This document shows positions 8,450-18,904 of a stretch of 64,000 bases of DNA, piece after piece (the first letter of the stretch is position 1; every line of letters starts with the position of its first letter). The position numbers and the translations under genes are program-made. The DNA comes from Nocardia harenae NBRC 108248 (GTDB taxonomy: Bacteria; Actinomycetota; Actinomycetes; Mycobacteriales; Mycobacteriaceae), in the NCBI RefSeq assembly GCF_001612885.1, contig NZ_BDBH01000002.1, positions 496,016 to 560,015 on the forward strand, written 5' to 3'. The notes below the pieces were generated by a model. That model made no database searches. It was not told where the DNA came from and worked only from the letters and a program-made list of their open reading frames with translations.

Positions 8450-9805
8450 TCACCAGCCGAACAGCACCAGGTGGATCGCGCCGACGCCGAGCCCGAGTGC
8501 CGCGCCGTGCAGGTAGAGCAGCCAGGCGTCCTGCTCCACCGAGGCGTAGAACATCTCCATGAACTCGCCCGGGCTCATCAGCACCAGCTTGCGCGCGGCG
8601 TACTCGTCGATCTTCTTCGCCTGCTCGTGGGCGAACTCCGCGTCCTCTACCAGCGTCGGCGCCAGCCCCACCGCCGCGCCCGCCGCGGTGACCTTGAGGT
8701 TGTCGAACTGCCTGCGCCCGAACGCCGCGCGCACCACCGAGGTGGTGCGGCCGAGCTGCCGGTTGATCTCCTCGGCGATCAGCCGCTCCAGCAGCTGCCT
8801 GGTCTTGTCGCCGTTCGGGCCGTCCAACAGCTCCGCGGAGAGATTCGGCAGGGTGAGCACCTGGTAGGCCAGGATGTGCGCGAGGTCGACGGCGGCCTGC
8901 GGCTGCCGTTTGGCCAGCAGCGCCTGCCGCCACAGGTACTTGTAGCGCGGCTGCGGCTCGCCCGGTTCGAAGACCATCTTCACCGCGATCATGTTCACCA
9001 CCACGCCGATCACCGCCGAGGCGAGCAGCACCACCGCCCAGGCCGGGATCGCGCTGATCACCGGCAGCGTGCGGTGCAGGTGCAGGTAGAGCGCGAGCAG
9101 CAGCCCGAAGGGCGCGCCGAGCAGCCCGATCTTCACCATGAAGCGCAGCTCCGGCGCGGCGATGGTGGTGGTCAGGTCCTTGAGGATGGTCGGGTTCTGG
9201 CGCAGGTAGCGGATGACGAAGCTCTTGATGTCGATGAGCTGGTCGACATTGTCGCCGAGCGATTCGAAGGCGCGCCTGCACAGCGCGGGCAGCTCCCGGT
9301 CCACCCGCTGGTAGAGCAGCTGCCGGACGGCGCGCGGGAGGCTGCGCCAGAGCTCCGGGTTCTCCCGCTCCATCAGCTCGTCGACCAGCGGCTCGACCTG
9401 CTCGCGGGCCAGCACCGCGATGTAGTCGGCGATACCGTCCAGGTCCAGCTCGCGGATGAAGTCCCTGGGGCTGCCGATCCGCAGGATCGCCATGTCCACG
9501 CAGATGCTGGCCATCTTCTCCGCGCGGGCCGGGATGAAGCCCTGGAAGCCGAGCTGCTTGCCGTCGCCGGAGAAGGTCGGCAGCACCTGCACCCGGCGCG
9601 GGAAGTACGGGTAGAGCACCGAGAGCCCGGGAATCCGCACCCCGCGGAACTGCAGCGGCCAGAACAGCATGAGCACGCCGGTCCAGTTCGTCAGCCACCC
9701 GGCCAGCCCGGCGAAGATCGGGAAGGTGATCAGCTCGACCACGAACTTCGACTGCCCGGTGAGTTCTTCCCAGTCGATGAAGAGCCCGGAGGCGAGAGCA
9801 GTCAC
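8450..9805 (-). CDS. DUF445 family membrane protein
   Basis: This is a 451-aa DUF445 (YheB/YjiN-type) protein of unknown biochemical function. It shows the family layout: an N-terminal membrane segment with AGLAGWLTNWTGVLMLF, a soluble helical middle (about residues 60-220) with GFQGFIPARAEKMA, a central membrane hairpin (about 235-275, GLLGAPFGLLLALYL and AVVLLASAVIGVVVNMIAVKMVF), a second repeat of the conserved motif, and a C-terminal helix ending GVGAIHLVLFGW. The GTG start at 9805 is the first in-frame start and has GAGGGGGACC upstream. It is followed by an intrinsic terminator. Confidence 0.85.
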   Translation of the reverse strand: MTALASGLFIDWEELTGQSKFVVELITFPIFAGLAGWLTNWTGVLMLFWPLQFRGVRIPGLSVLYPYFPRRVQVLPTFSGDGKQLGFQGFIPARAEKMASICVDMAILRIGSPRDFIRELDLDGIADYIAVLAREQVEPLVDELMERENPELWRSLPRAVRQLLYQRVDRELPALCRRAFESLGDNVDQLIDIKSFVIRYLRQNPTILKDLTTTIAAPELRFMVKIGLLGAPFGLLLALYLHLHRTLPVISAIPAWAVVLLASAVIGVVVNMIAVKMVFEPGEPQPRYKYLWRQALLAKRQPQAAVDLAHILAYQVLTLPNLSAELLDGPNGDKTRQLLERLIAEEINRQLGRTTSVVRAAFGRRQFDNLKVTAAGAAVGLAPTLVEDAEFAHEQAKKIDEYAARKLVLMSPGEFMEMFYASVEQDAWLLYLHGAALGLGVGAIHLVLFGW

Positions 9806-9919
9806 GGCGCGCGGTCCCCCTCGGTCCTGCCGGGTGGTGAGATGTCAGGGTCCCAACATTCTCATTGCGCTCGAACCGGTGTCAACGCGCCACGACAGCG
9901 CAGCAGAAGGAGGATCCCC

Positions 9920-10666
9920 GTGCCGATTCAGACCGTCGATATCGCCACCCCGGATGGCACCGCGGACGCGCTGTTCGTCCATCCGGGCAGCGGCGAGCAC
10001 CCCGGTGTGCTGCTCTTCCCCGATGCCTTCGGCCCGCGCCCGGCGCTCGCCGAGATCGCCGAGGCCGTCTCCGCCCGCGGCTACGCCGTGCTGGTGCCGA
10101 ACCTCTTCTACCGGGCCGGGCGGGCGCCGGTGGTCGAGCTGCCCACGGTCGTCGATCCCGGCAACCGGCACCAGATCTTCGACCGCATCCGCCCGCTCAT
10201 GCAGCAGCTCACCCCCGAGCTCGCGCTCCGCGACGCGGGCGCCTACCTGGACTGGCTGGCCGCCGCGCCCGAGGTGACGGCGGGCCCGGTCGGGCTCACC
10301 GGCTACTGCGTGGGCGCCGCACTGATGCTGCGCACCGCCGCCGCCTACCCGGAGCGGGTCGCCGCAGGCGCCGGGTTCCACGGCGGCAACCTGGCGAGCG
10401 ACGCCGCCGACAGCCCGCACCTGGGCGTAGAGCGGATCACCGCCGAGCTGTACTTCGGCCACGCCGACAACGACGCCTCGCTACCGCCGGAGCAGATCGA
10501 CCGGCTGAACACGGCGCTGGACTCGGCCCGGGTTCGGTACCGGGCCGAGGTCTACACCGGCGCCGCGCACGGCTTCACCCAGCGCGACCTGGCCAGTTAC
10601 GACGCCGAGGCGGACGCGCGGCACCTGCGCGAACTCGGCGCGCTGCTCGAGCGCGCGCTGAGCTGA
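9920..10666 (+). CDS. Dienelactone hydrolase family protein
   Basis: This 248-aa alpha/beta hydrolase has the dienelactone hydrolase triad: Cys130 in TGYCVGAAL (Cys replaces the usual Ser), Asp183/185 in GHADNDASLPP and His217 in GAAHGF. The N-terminus (VDIATPDGTADALFVHP) and the PDAFGPRP oxyanion region fit the family. The GTG at 9920 is supported by a strong AGAAGGAGG about 5 nt upstream; the same frame stays open far upstream, but that stretch is antisense to the DUF445 gene and not coding. Such enzymes hydrolyse lactones or esters, as in chloroaromatic degradation; the substrate is not evident here. A 12-bp inverted repeat follows 40 nt after the stop. Confidence 0.9.
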   Translation: MPIQTVDIATPDGTADALFVHPGSGEHPGVLLFPDAFGPRPALAEIAEAVSARGYAVLVPNLFYRAGRAPVVELPTVVDPGNRHQIFDRIRPLMQQLTPELALRDAGAYLDWLAAAPEVTAGPVGLTGYCVGAALMLRTAAAYPERVAAGAGFHGGNLASDAADSPHLGVERITAELYFGHADNDASLPPEQIDRLNTALDSARVRYRAEVYTGAAHGFTQRDLASYDAEADARHLRELGALLERALS

Positions 10667-10706
10667 GTTCGGCTCACGGCGAATTCAACTACTGACCACA
10701 CCCGGT

Positions 10707-10750
10707 TCTGTCGGGAGTCTGGAGCAAACGCCCCGCACACTCCCGACAGA
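10707..10750. promoter_or_regulatory. Perfect 12-bp inverted repeat before the LLM monooxygenase
   Basis: TCTGTCGGGAGT (10707-10718) and ACTCCCGACAGA (10739-10750) are exact reverse complements with a 20-nt loop. The right arm ends 14 nt before the GTG of the next gene and abuts its AGGA ribosome binding site. There is no T-tract. It could be an operator, an RNA hairpin affecting translation, or a terminator for the upstream gene. Confidence 0.6.
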
Positions 10751-10764
10751 GCCAGGATCTCCCC

Positions 10765-12123
10765 GTGTCCCGTGAACTGCACCTCGCCGGCTTCCTCATC
10801 GCCTCCCACGTCACCCACTCGCACGCCGCCTGGCGCCACCCCGCCTCCGAGACCGATTACCTCGGCCCCGACTACTACCGCCGGGTGGCGCGGACGCTGG
10901 AGCGCGGCAAGTTCGACTTCCTCTTCTGGGCCGACCTGCTGGCCACCCCCGTGCGCTACGGCAATGACATCCGGGTGCCGCTGAGCAGCGGCACCCAGGC
11001 CTCGGCCACCATCGACCCGGCGCTGGTCGCGGCCAGCCTGGTGCACGCCACCGAGAAGCTGGGGCTGGCGATCACCAAGTCCACCACCTACTTCCACCCC
11101 TACGAGGTGGCCCGGATCTTCGGCACCCTCGACCACCTCTCCCGCGGCCGCGCCGGGTGGAACGTGGTGACCTCGCTGAACCAGGCCGAGGCGCAGAACT
11201 TCGGCATCGACGACCACCTCGGCCACGACGAGCGCTACGAGCGCGCGCACGAGTTCCTCGAGGTCGCCTACAAGCTCTGGGACAGCTGGGAGCGCGACGC
11301 CCTGGTCCAGGACAAGACCTCCGGCCGCTTCGCCGACCCGGACAAGGTGCGCACCGTCGACCACGACGGCACCTGGTTCCGTAGCCGCGGCCCGCTCACC
11401 GTGCCGCACTCGCCGCAGAGCCGCCCGGTGATCATCCAGGCGGGCTCCTCCCCGATCGGCAAGGATTTCGCCGCCCGCTGGGCCGAGGCGATCTTCGAGA
11501 TCGACCCGACGAAGGAGGGCCGCAGGGCGTACTACGACGACGTGAAGTCGCGGGCCTCGAACTTCGGCCGCAACCCCGACGAACTGCTGATCTTTCCGTC
11601 CTTCGTGCCGTTCGTCGGCGAGACCGAGTCCATCGCGCGGGAGAAGCAGGCGTACCACAACGAGCTCGCCGACCCGATCTCCGGCCTGATCACGCTCTCG
11701 GTCCACACCGACCACGACTTCTCGCAGTACGACCTGGACGCCCCCATCGAGGACGTGGTCGTCCCCGGTACCCAGGGCCTCTTCGACGTGGCCCGCCGCC
11801 TCAGCGTCCGCGACGACCTCACCCTGCGCGATATCGGCAAGCTCTACGCCCAGGGCGTCCTGCTCCCCCAGTTCGTCGGCACCGCCGAGCAGATCGCCGA
11901 CCAGATCGAGGAGGGGTTCCGCGGCGGCGAGGCCGACGGCTACATCCTCTCCGCCGCCCAGGCGCCAGGCACCTTCCACGACTTCGTCGACTACGTCGTC
12001 CCCGAGCTCCAGCGCCGCGGGCTCTTCCGCACCGACTACACCGGCAGCACCCTGCGCGACCATCTCGGGCTGAGTGCCGCGAGCCTGAAGCCGGTGGCGC
12101 GGAAGCAGGGCGTCGGGGTCTGA
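10765..12123 (+). CDS. LLM-class flavin-dependent monooxygenase (NtaA/SnaA/DszA subfamily)
   Basis: This 452-aa flavin monooxygenase has the bacterial-luciferase TIM-barrel pattern of the NtaA/SnaA/SoxA(DszA) subfamily: AAWRHP and DYYRRVARTLERGKFDFLFWAD near the N-terminus, LSRGRAGWNVVTS (about residues 127-139), QAGSSPIGKDFAARWAEAIF (about 224-243) and GVLLPQFVGTAEQIAD near the C-terminus. Members use FMNH2 from a separate reductase to oxidise chelators, sulfur heterocycles or sulfonates; the substrate cannot be assigned. The GTG at 10765 follows AGGA. The inverted repeat immediately upstream suggests specific regulation. Confidence 0.9.
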   Translation: MSRELHLAGFLIASHVTHSHAAWRHPASETDYLGPDYYRRVARTLERGKFDFLFWADLLATPVRYGNDIRVPLSSGTQASATIDPALVAASLVHATEKLGLAITKSTTYFHPYEVARIFGTLDHLSRGRAGWNVVTSLNQAEAQNFGIDDHLGHDERYERAHEFLEVAYKLWDSWERDALVQDKTSGRFADPDKVRTVDHDGTWFRSRGPLTVPHSPQSRPVIIQAGSSPIGKDFAARWAEAIFEIDPTKEGRRAYYDDVKSRASNFGRNPDELLIFPSFVPFVGETESIAREKQAYHNELADPISGLITLSVHTDHDFSQYDLDAPIEDVVVPGTQGLFDVARRLSVRDDLTLRDIGKLYAQGVLLPQFVGTAEQIADQIEEGFRGGEADGYILSAAQAPGTFHDFVDYVVPELQRRGLFRTDYTGSTLRDHLGLSAASLKPVARKQGVGV

Positions 12124-12224
12124 CCGCCGCTCCGGTCGGAGCGGATAGCTCCCTGGCGGTCGCGTTCTCCGGTTCACCCTCGGCGAACATCGGATCGGTC
12201 TGGAACAAAGGTCCGGCCCCCTGG

Positions 12225-12245
12225 GTTGAGTGGGCATAGCTCAAC
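12225..12245 (+). promoter_or_regulatory. HAIR-like HspR operator upstream of lon
   Basis: GTTGAGT (12225-12231), seven bases, then GCTCAAC (12239-12245) matches the HspR inverted repeat CTTGAGT-N7-ACTCAAG except at the outer base of each arm and one inner base. The two arms pair with each other (GTTGAG/CTCAAC). It lies 20-40 nt upstream of the lon GTG. HspR represses lon through a HAIR element in Streptomyces, which makes the match functionally sensible. Confidence 0.75.
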
Positions 12246-12264
12246 TTTCAGAAGGGTCGATATC

Positions 12265-14607
<2,343 letters not shown>

Positions 14608-14612
14608 CGCCG

Positions 14613-14647
14613 GAAAGGCCGGGCCACCCCCCGTGGCCCGGCCTTTC
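14613..14647 (+). terminator. Hairpin terminator after lon
   Basis: A perfect 15-bp inverted repeat, GAAAGGCCGGGCCAC and GTGGCCCGGCCTTTC, with a C5 loop begins 6 nt past the lon stop. The 3' arm ends in TTTC. Confidence 0.85.
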
Positions 14648-14745
14648 GGTACCCGCCGGTCAGCACAGTGGTGCCGATGAGGTGCGCGAACGGCCGGCGG
14701 TCCAGCCTCTCGCGGGCGGAGGTGGCCGGGTGGTAAGACGAAGCG

Positions 14746-15831
14746 GTGGCCCGATGGCTGTTGCACGTCGACCTCGATCAGTTCCAGGCGGCGGTGGAGT
14801 TCCGCCGCCACCCGGAGCTGCGCGGCCTGCCGGTGATCGTCGGCGGCAACGGCGATCCGGAGGAGCCGCGCAAGGTGGTCACCTGCGCCTCGTACCCGGC
14901 GCGGGCCTTCGGCGTGCGGGCCGGGATGGCGCTGCGCAGCGCCAAGCGCAAGTGCCCCGACGGCGTCTTCCTCGCGCTCGACCCCGCCGCCTACGACGAG
15001 GCATCCGACGAGGTCATGGCGGTGCTGCGCGGCTTCCCCGGCCGGGTCGAGGTCTGGGGCTGGGACGAGGCCTTCCTGGCCGCCGACACCGACGACCCGG
15101 AGGCGCTCGCCGCCGCCATCCGCGCCGCCGTCGCGGAACTCGAGCTGAGCTGCTCGATCGGGATCGGCGACAACAAGCTCACCGCCAAGCTCGCCACCGG
15201 CTTCGCCAAGTCGATCGGCAAGGCGTCGGCGGCCAACCCCGGCGCCGAGCCCGAGCACCGGGCCGGGGCCGCGACCGGCACCTTCCGGCTCACCGCGGCG
15301 AACTGGGTCGAGGTCATGGGACAGCGGCCGACCGACGCGCTGTGGGGCGTCGGCCGCCGGATCGCGGCCCGCATGGCCGCGCTCGGCATCCACACGGTGG
15401 CCGATCTCATGGCCGCCGACCGGCAGCGGCTGGCCGCCGAGTTCGGCCCGAATACCGGCCCCTACCTGTGGGTGCTCGGCAATGGCAGGGGCGACACCGA
15501 GGTGAGCACCGAGCCGAGGGCCGCGGTGGGGCGCAGCCGCTCCGAGACCTTCCGCACCGACCTGACCGACCGCGCGGAGATCCGCTCCCAGGTCGCGCGG
15601 CTCGCCACCGGGCTGGCCGAGGAGCTGGCGGCGGCGGGGCGGGTGAGCACCAGGGTCTCGGTCACCGTGCGGACCAGCACCTTCTTCACCCGCAGCAAGC
15701 AGCGCAAACTCGCGGAGCCGAGCGCCGATATCGCGCTCATCGCGGAGACCGCGGTCGCGGTGCTGGACCGGTTCGAGCTGGACCGCCCGGTCCGGCTGCT
15801 CGGCGTGCGCCTGGAACTCGTTCCCGAGTGA
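14746..15831 (+). CDS. dinB2: Y-family DNA polymerase IV, DinB2 type
   Basis: This 361-aa translesion polymerase matches the mycobacterial DinB2 (Rv3056-like) branch: HVDLDQF at the N-terminus, PVIVGGNGDPEEPRKVVTCASY, VEVWGWDEAFL with catalytic Asp/Glu, SIGIGDNK, and the C-terminal RPVRLLGVRLEL. Metal ligands Asp9 and the GWDEA acidic pair are intact. There is no QxxLF-type clamp-binding tail, as in DinB2. Two oddities stand out: residue 14, the sugar steric-gate position, is Gln instead of the DinB2 Leu or the usual Phe/Tyr, and there is an insertion of about 15 residues (AANPGAEPEHRAGAA) in the palm/thumb linker. The GTG at 14746 lies 6 nt after TAAGAC, possibly leaderless. Confidence 0.93.
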   Translation: MARWLLHVDLDQFQAAVEFRRHPELRGLPVIVGGNGDPEEPRKVVTCASYPARAFGVRAGMALRSAKRKCPDGVFLALDPAAYDEASDEVMAVLRGFPGRVEVWGWDEAFLAADTDDPEALAAAIRAAVAELELSCSIGIGDNKLTAKLATGFAKSIGKASAANPGAEPEHRAGAATGTFRLTAANWVEVMGQRPTDALWGVGRRIAARMAALGIHTVADLMAADRQRLAAEFGPNTGPYLWVLGNGRGDTEVSTEPRAAVGRSRSETFRTDLTDRAEIRSQVARLATGLAEELAAAGRVSTRVSVTVRTSTFFTRSKQRKLAEPSADIALIAETAVAVLDRFELDRPVRLLGVRLELVPE

Positions 15832-15839
15832 GCCCCTCG

Positions 15840-15845
15840 TATGCT
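15840..15845 (+). promoter_or_regulatory. -10 element TATGCT for leaderless acuI-like gene
   Basis: TATGCT ends 6 nt before the ATG at 15852. It supports that ATG over the GTG at 15828 that overlaps the dinB2 stop. Confidence 0.5.
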
Positions 15846-15851
15846 TCCGCC

Positions 15852-16847
15852 ATGACCTTCTCGGCGATGGTGGCCAGCGCTTCGGACGGTGCGATCGTCC
15901 TCTCTCGCGAGGAGGTCGGCGACGACTTCCTCGGGGCGGGCGAGGTGACGATCGAGGTGCACTACTCGAGCGCCAATTACAAGGACGCCCTTGCCATCAC
16001 GCCGCGCGGCGGGGTGGTGCGGCAGTACCCGATCGTGCCCGGCATCGACCTGGCGGGCGAGGTCGTCGCCTCCGACGACGAGGCCTTCGCCCCCGGCGAC
16101 CAGGTGCTCGCGCACGGCTACGAGCTCGGTGTCTCGCGCAACGGCGGCTTCGCCGAGCTGGCTCGGGTGCCCGCCGACTGGGTGGTGAAGCTGGACGGGC
16201 TGAGCACCCGGGACGCCGCCGCCATCGGCACCGCCGGATTCACCGCCGCGCTCAGCGTGCGCGCCCTGCTCGAGCACGGCCTCACCCCCGACGACGGCGC
16301 TGTGCTGGTGACCGGCGCGACCGGCGGGGTCGGCGGCATCGCCATCGATATCCTCTCCGGGCTCGGCTTCGAGGTCGTCGCCTCCACCGGCAAGACCGAT
16401 GCCGACGACCTGCTCGCCGAGCTCGGCGCCAACGCGGTGATCGGCAGGCTGCCCGAGGATCCGGAGGCCGAGCGGCGGCCGCTCACCTCGGCCCGCTGGG
16501 CCGGTGCGGTGGACAGCGTCGGCGGCGCCTCGCTGGCCTACATTCTGAGCGCCATCGGGTACGGCGGCGCGGTCGCGGCCAGCGGGGTCACCGGCGGGCC
16601 CGGGGTGCCGACCACCGTCATGCCCTTCATCCTGCGCGCCGTCTCGCTGCTCGGCATCGACTCGGTGAACCTGCCCATCGAGCACCGCAGGGAGCTGTGG
16701 GCCCAGCTCGGGGGCGACCTCCGCCCCCGGCACCTCACCGCCCTCACCACCGTCGCCCCCATCACCGACGCCGAACAAGTGCTCCGCTCGATCCAAGACG
16801 GATCCCACCGCGGCCGCACAATATTCGCGGTCGCAGGCGAGTTCTGA
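15852..16847 (+). CDS. acuI: Acrylyl-CoA reductase/YhdH-family MDR oxidoreductase
   Basis: This 331-aa zinc-free medium-chain reductase resembles AcuI/YhdH (acrylyl-CoA reductase, NADPH). Diagnostic segments are HYSSANYKDALAIT (about residues 32-45), PGIDLAGEV, GTAGFTAALSV, the NADPH-binding VTGATGGVGGIAIDIL (about 153-168) and the C-terminal GRTIFAVAGEF. AcuI enzymes detoxify acryloyl-CoA to propionyl-CoA; the substrate here is inferred from family only. The ATG at 15852 has a TATGCT -10 element 6 nt upstream. A GTG at 15828 overlapping the dinB2 stop would add 8 residues and is the alternative. Confidence 0.88.
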   Translation: MTFSAMVASASDGAIVLSREEVGDDFLGAGEVTIEVHYSSANYKDALAITPRGGVVRQYPIVPGIDLAGEVVASDDEAFAPGDQVLAHGYELGVSRNGGFAELARVPADWVVKLDGLSTRDAAAIGTAGFTAALSVRALLEHGLTPDDGAVLVTGATGGVGGIAIDILSGLGFEVVASTGKTDADDLLAELGANAVIGRLPEDPEAERRPLTSARWAGAVDSVGGASLAYILSAIGYGGAVAASGVTGGPGVPTTVMPFILRAVSLLGIDSVNLPIEHRRELWAQLGGDLRPRHLTALTTVAPITDAEQVLRSIQDGSHRGRTIFAVAGEF

Positions 16848-16897
16848 GCCGACCGCGCCACCCCCGGGGTGAGTCTTACGAACCCCCGTTCGCGACT

Positions 16898-18796
16898 TCA
16901 CAGGGCCGCGAACACGCCCGCCGGAGGCGGGCCAGAAGACCCAGCGAATTGGGTGTGGTAGAGCTCGGCGTAGCGGCCACCGGCGGCCAGCAGCTGCTGG
17001 TGGGTTCCGCGTTCGACGACCCGCCCGTGCTCGAGCACCACGATCTCGTCGGCGGCGCGAATGGTGGAGAGCCGGTGCGCGATCACGATGGCGGTGCGCC
17101 CCTCCAGCGCCTCGGTCAGCGCCTCCTGGACGGCCGCCTCCGAGGTGGAGTCCAGCGAGGCGGTGGCCTCGTCGAGCACCACCACCCGCGGCTGCTTGAG
17201 CAGCAGCCTGGCGATGGTGAGCCGCTGCCGCTCACCGCCGGAGAGCCGGTACCCGCGCTCGCCGACCACCGTGTCCAGCCGATCCGGCAGTGATTCCACC
17301 AGGTCGCGCAGCCGGGCGCGGGTGAGCGCGTCCCACAGCTCGGCCTCGCTCGCCGCAGGCCGGGCCAGCAGCAGGTTGGCCCGGATGGTCTCGTGGAAGA
17401 GGTGCCCGTCCTGGGTCACCAGCCCGACCGTCTCCCGGATCGAGGCGGTGCTCAGCTCCCTGATGTCCACCCCGTTCAGCCGGACGGCGCCGGAATCCAC
17501 GTCGTAGAGCCGCGATACCAGCTGCGCGATCGTCGACTTGCCCGCCCCGGACGAGCCGACCAGCGCCACCATCCGCCCCGGCTCGGCGCGCAGCGACACC
17601 TCGTGCAGCACCGGGACGCCGCCCCTGGTGTCCAGCGTCGCCACCTCCTCCAGCGAGGCCAGCGACACCTTGTCCGCCGACGGGTACCCGAACCCGACCC
17701 CGTCCAGCTCCACCGCGACCGGCCCAGGGGGCACCGGCACCGCGCCCGGCGCGTCCTCGATGAGCGGCGTCATGTCCAGCACCTCGAAGACCCGCTCGAA
17801 GCTCACCAGCGCGGACATGATCTCCATCCGCGCGCTGGCCAGCGCGGTGAGCGGCGAGTAGAGCCGGGTCAGCAGCAGCGAGAGCGCCACCACCGCGCCC
17901 GCGTCCAGCTGCCCGCGCAGCGCGTACCAGCCGCCCAGGCCGTAGACCAGCGCCACCGCCAGCGCCGAGACCAGGGTGAGCGCGGTGACGAAGACGGTCT
18001 GCAGCATGGCCGTGCGCACCCCGATATCGCGCACCCGCCGAGCCCGCGCCGCGAACTCGACCGACTCCTGCTCCGGCCGCCCGAACAGCTTGACCAGCGT
18101 CGCCCCCGGCGCCGAGAAGCGCTCGGTCATCTGCGTGCTCATGGCGGCGTTCAGGTCGGCGGCCTCGCGCTGGATACCGGCGAGCCTGGTGCCCATGCGC
18201 CGCGCGGGCAGCACGAAGACCGGAAGCAGCACCAGCGCGAGCAGGGTGATCTGCCAGGAGATCCCGATCATCACCACCAGCGTCAGCGCGAGCGTCACCA
18301 GGTTGGTGACCACGCCGGAGAGGGTGTCGCTGAAGGCCCGCTGGGCGCCGATCACATCGTTGTTCAAGCGGCTGACCAGCGCGCCGGTCCGGGTCCGGGT
18401 GAAGAAGGCGACCGGCATCTTCTGCACGTGGTCGAAGACGGCGGTGCGCAGGTCGAGGATCAACCCCTCGCCGATCCCGGCCGACAGCCGCCGCACCACC
18501 AGCCCGAGCCCGGCATCGACCACCGCGAGCACGCCGATCACCAGCGCCAGCGTGACCACCACCCGCGCCGCGGCCCCGCCGACGATGTCGTTCACCACCC
18601 GCCCGGCGAGCACCGGCGTCGCCACCGAGATCAGCGCCGAGAGCACGCTGAACCCGAGGAACAGCGCGATGGTGCGCCGGTGCGGCGTGGCGAACCGCAG
18701 AATCCGCGCCGCCGTCGCCCGCCGGAACGGCCGCCGCTCGTCCGGCGCGTTCATCTGCCGGTACATCTGACTCCACGCCACGGATTCGATGCTCAT
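16898..18796 (-). CDS. ABC exporter, fused membrane and ATPase domains
   Basis: This 632-aa half-transporter of the MsbA/LmrA-like exporter class has six membrane helices within residues 35-330 (GFSVLSALISVATPVLAG, TLALVIGVLAVVDAGLG and others) and a nucleotide-binding domain (about 355-610) with Walker A GSSGAGKST, the Q-loop VTQDGHLF, signature LSGGERQR, Walker B VVVLDEAT and the switch His in IAHRLS. It would work as a homodimer exporting lipids or drugs. The N-terminal 35 residues are cytosolic and Arg-rich. Transcription probably starts from a MerR-type promoter about 50 nt upstream, divergent from the FAD/Fe-S gene. Confidence 0.93.
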   Translation of the reverse strand: MSIESVAWSQMYRQMNAPDERRPFRRATAARILRFATPHRRTIALFLGFSVLSALISVATPVLAGRVVNDIVGGAAARVVVTLALVIGVLAVVDAGLGLVVRRLSAGIGEGLILDLRTAVFDHVQKMPVAFFTRTRTGALVSRLNNDVIGAQRAFSDTLSGVVTNLVTLALTLVVMIGISWQITLLALVLLPVFVLPARRMGTRLAGIQREAADLNAAMSTQMTERFSAPGATLVKLFGRPEQESVEFAARARRVRDIGVRTAMLQTVFVTALTLVSALAVALVYGLGGWYALRGQLDAGAVVALSLLLTRLYSPLTALASARMEIMSALVSFERVFEVLDMTPLIEDAPGAVPVPPGPVAVELDGVGFGYPSADKVSLASLEEVATLDTRGGVPVLHEVSLRAEPGRMVALVGSSGAGKSTIAQLVSRLYDVDSGAVRLNGVDIRELSTASIRETVGLVTQDGHLFHETIRANLLLARPAASEAELWDALTRARLRDLVESLPDRLDTVVGERGYRLSGGERQRLTIARLLLKQPRVVVLDEATASLDSTSEAAVQEALTEALEGRTAIVIAHRLSTIRAADEIVVLEHGRVVERGTHQQLLAAGGRYAELYHTQFAGSSGPPPAGVFAAL

Positions 18797-18842
18797 CCGA
18801 TCGCTCCTCTCCCGCTCCGGGACATTCCACCCCGGGCCACCG

Positions 18843-18873
18843 ACACTAAGACCTCAACAAAGGTTGAGAGCAA
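18843..18873 (-). promoter_or_regulatory. MerR/SoxR-type promoter for the ABC exporter
   Basis: On the minus strand TTGCTC (18873-18868) and TAGTGT (18848-18843) are separated by 19 bp instead of 17, and the spacer region holds the dyad CTCAAC-N4-GTTGAG (18853-18868). CCTCAA...TTGAG resembles the SoxR box. Overlong spacers with a central dyad are the hallmark of MerR-family activation. Confidence 0.65.
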
Positions 18874-18891
18874 GGGATCTCCGGCCGGGCC

Positions 18892-18897
18892 TACCCT
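18892..18897 (+). promoter_or_regulatory. -10 element TACCCT for leaderless FAD/Fe-S gene
   Basis: TACCCT ends 7 nt before the GTG at 18905. It favours that GTG over the one at 18899. Confidence 0.5.
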
Positions 18898-18904
18898 GGT
18901 GCAG

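Noticed and set aside
7478..9919. Long plus-strand frame preceding the dienelactone hydrolase
   Set aside because: It is antisense to the DUF445 and TIGR03084-type genes. A GTG with AGAAGGAGG at 9920 gives the correct family N-terminus.
15828..15851. GTG at 15828 as the start of the acuI-like gene
   Set aside because: It overlaps the dinB2 stop, but no ribosome binding site is seen, while TATGCT is 6 nt before the ATG at 15852.
17393..18904. Upstream extension of the YdiJ-like frame over the ABC exporter
   Set aside because: The extension is antisense to the ABC gene and low-complexity (His/Gln/Arg-rich). The family-like sequence begins at about 18905.
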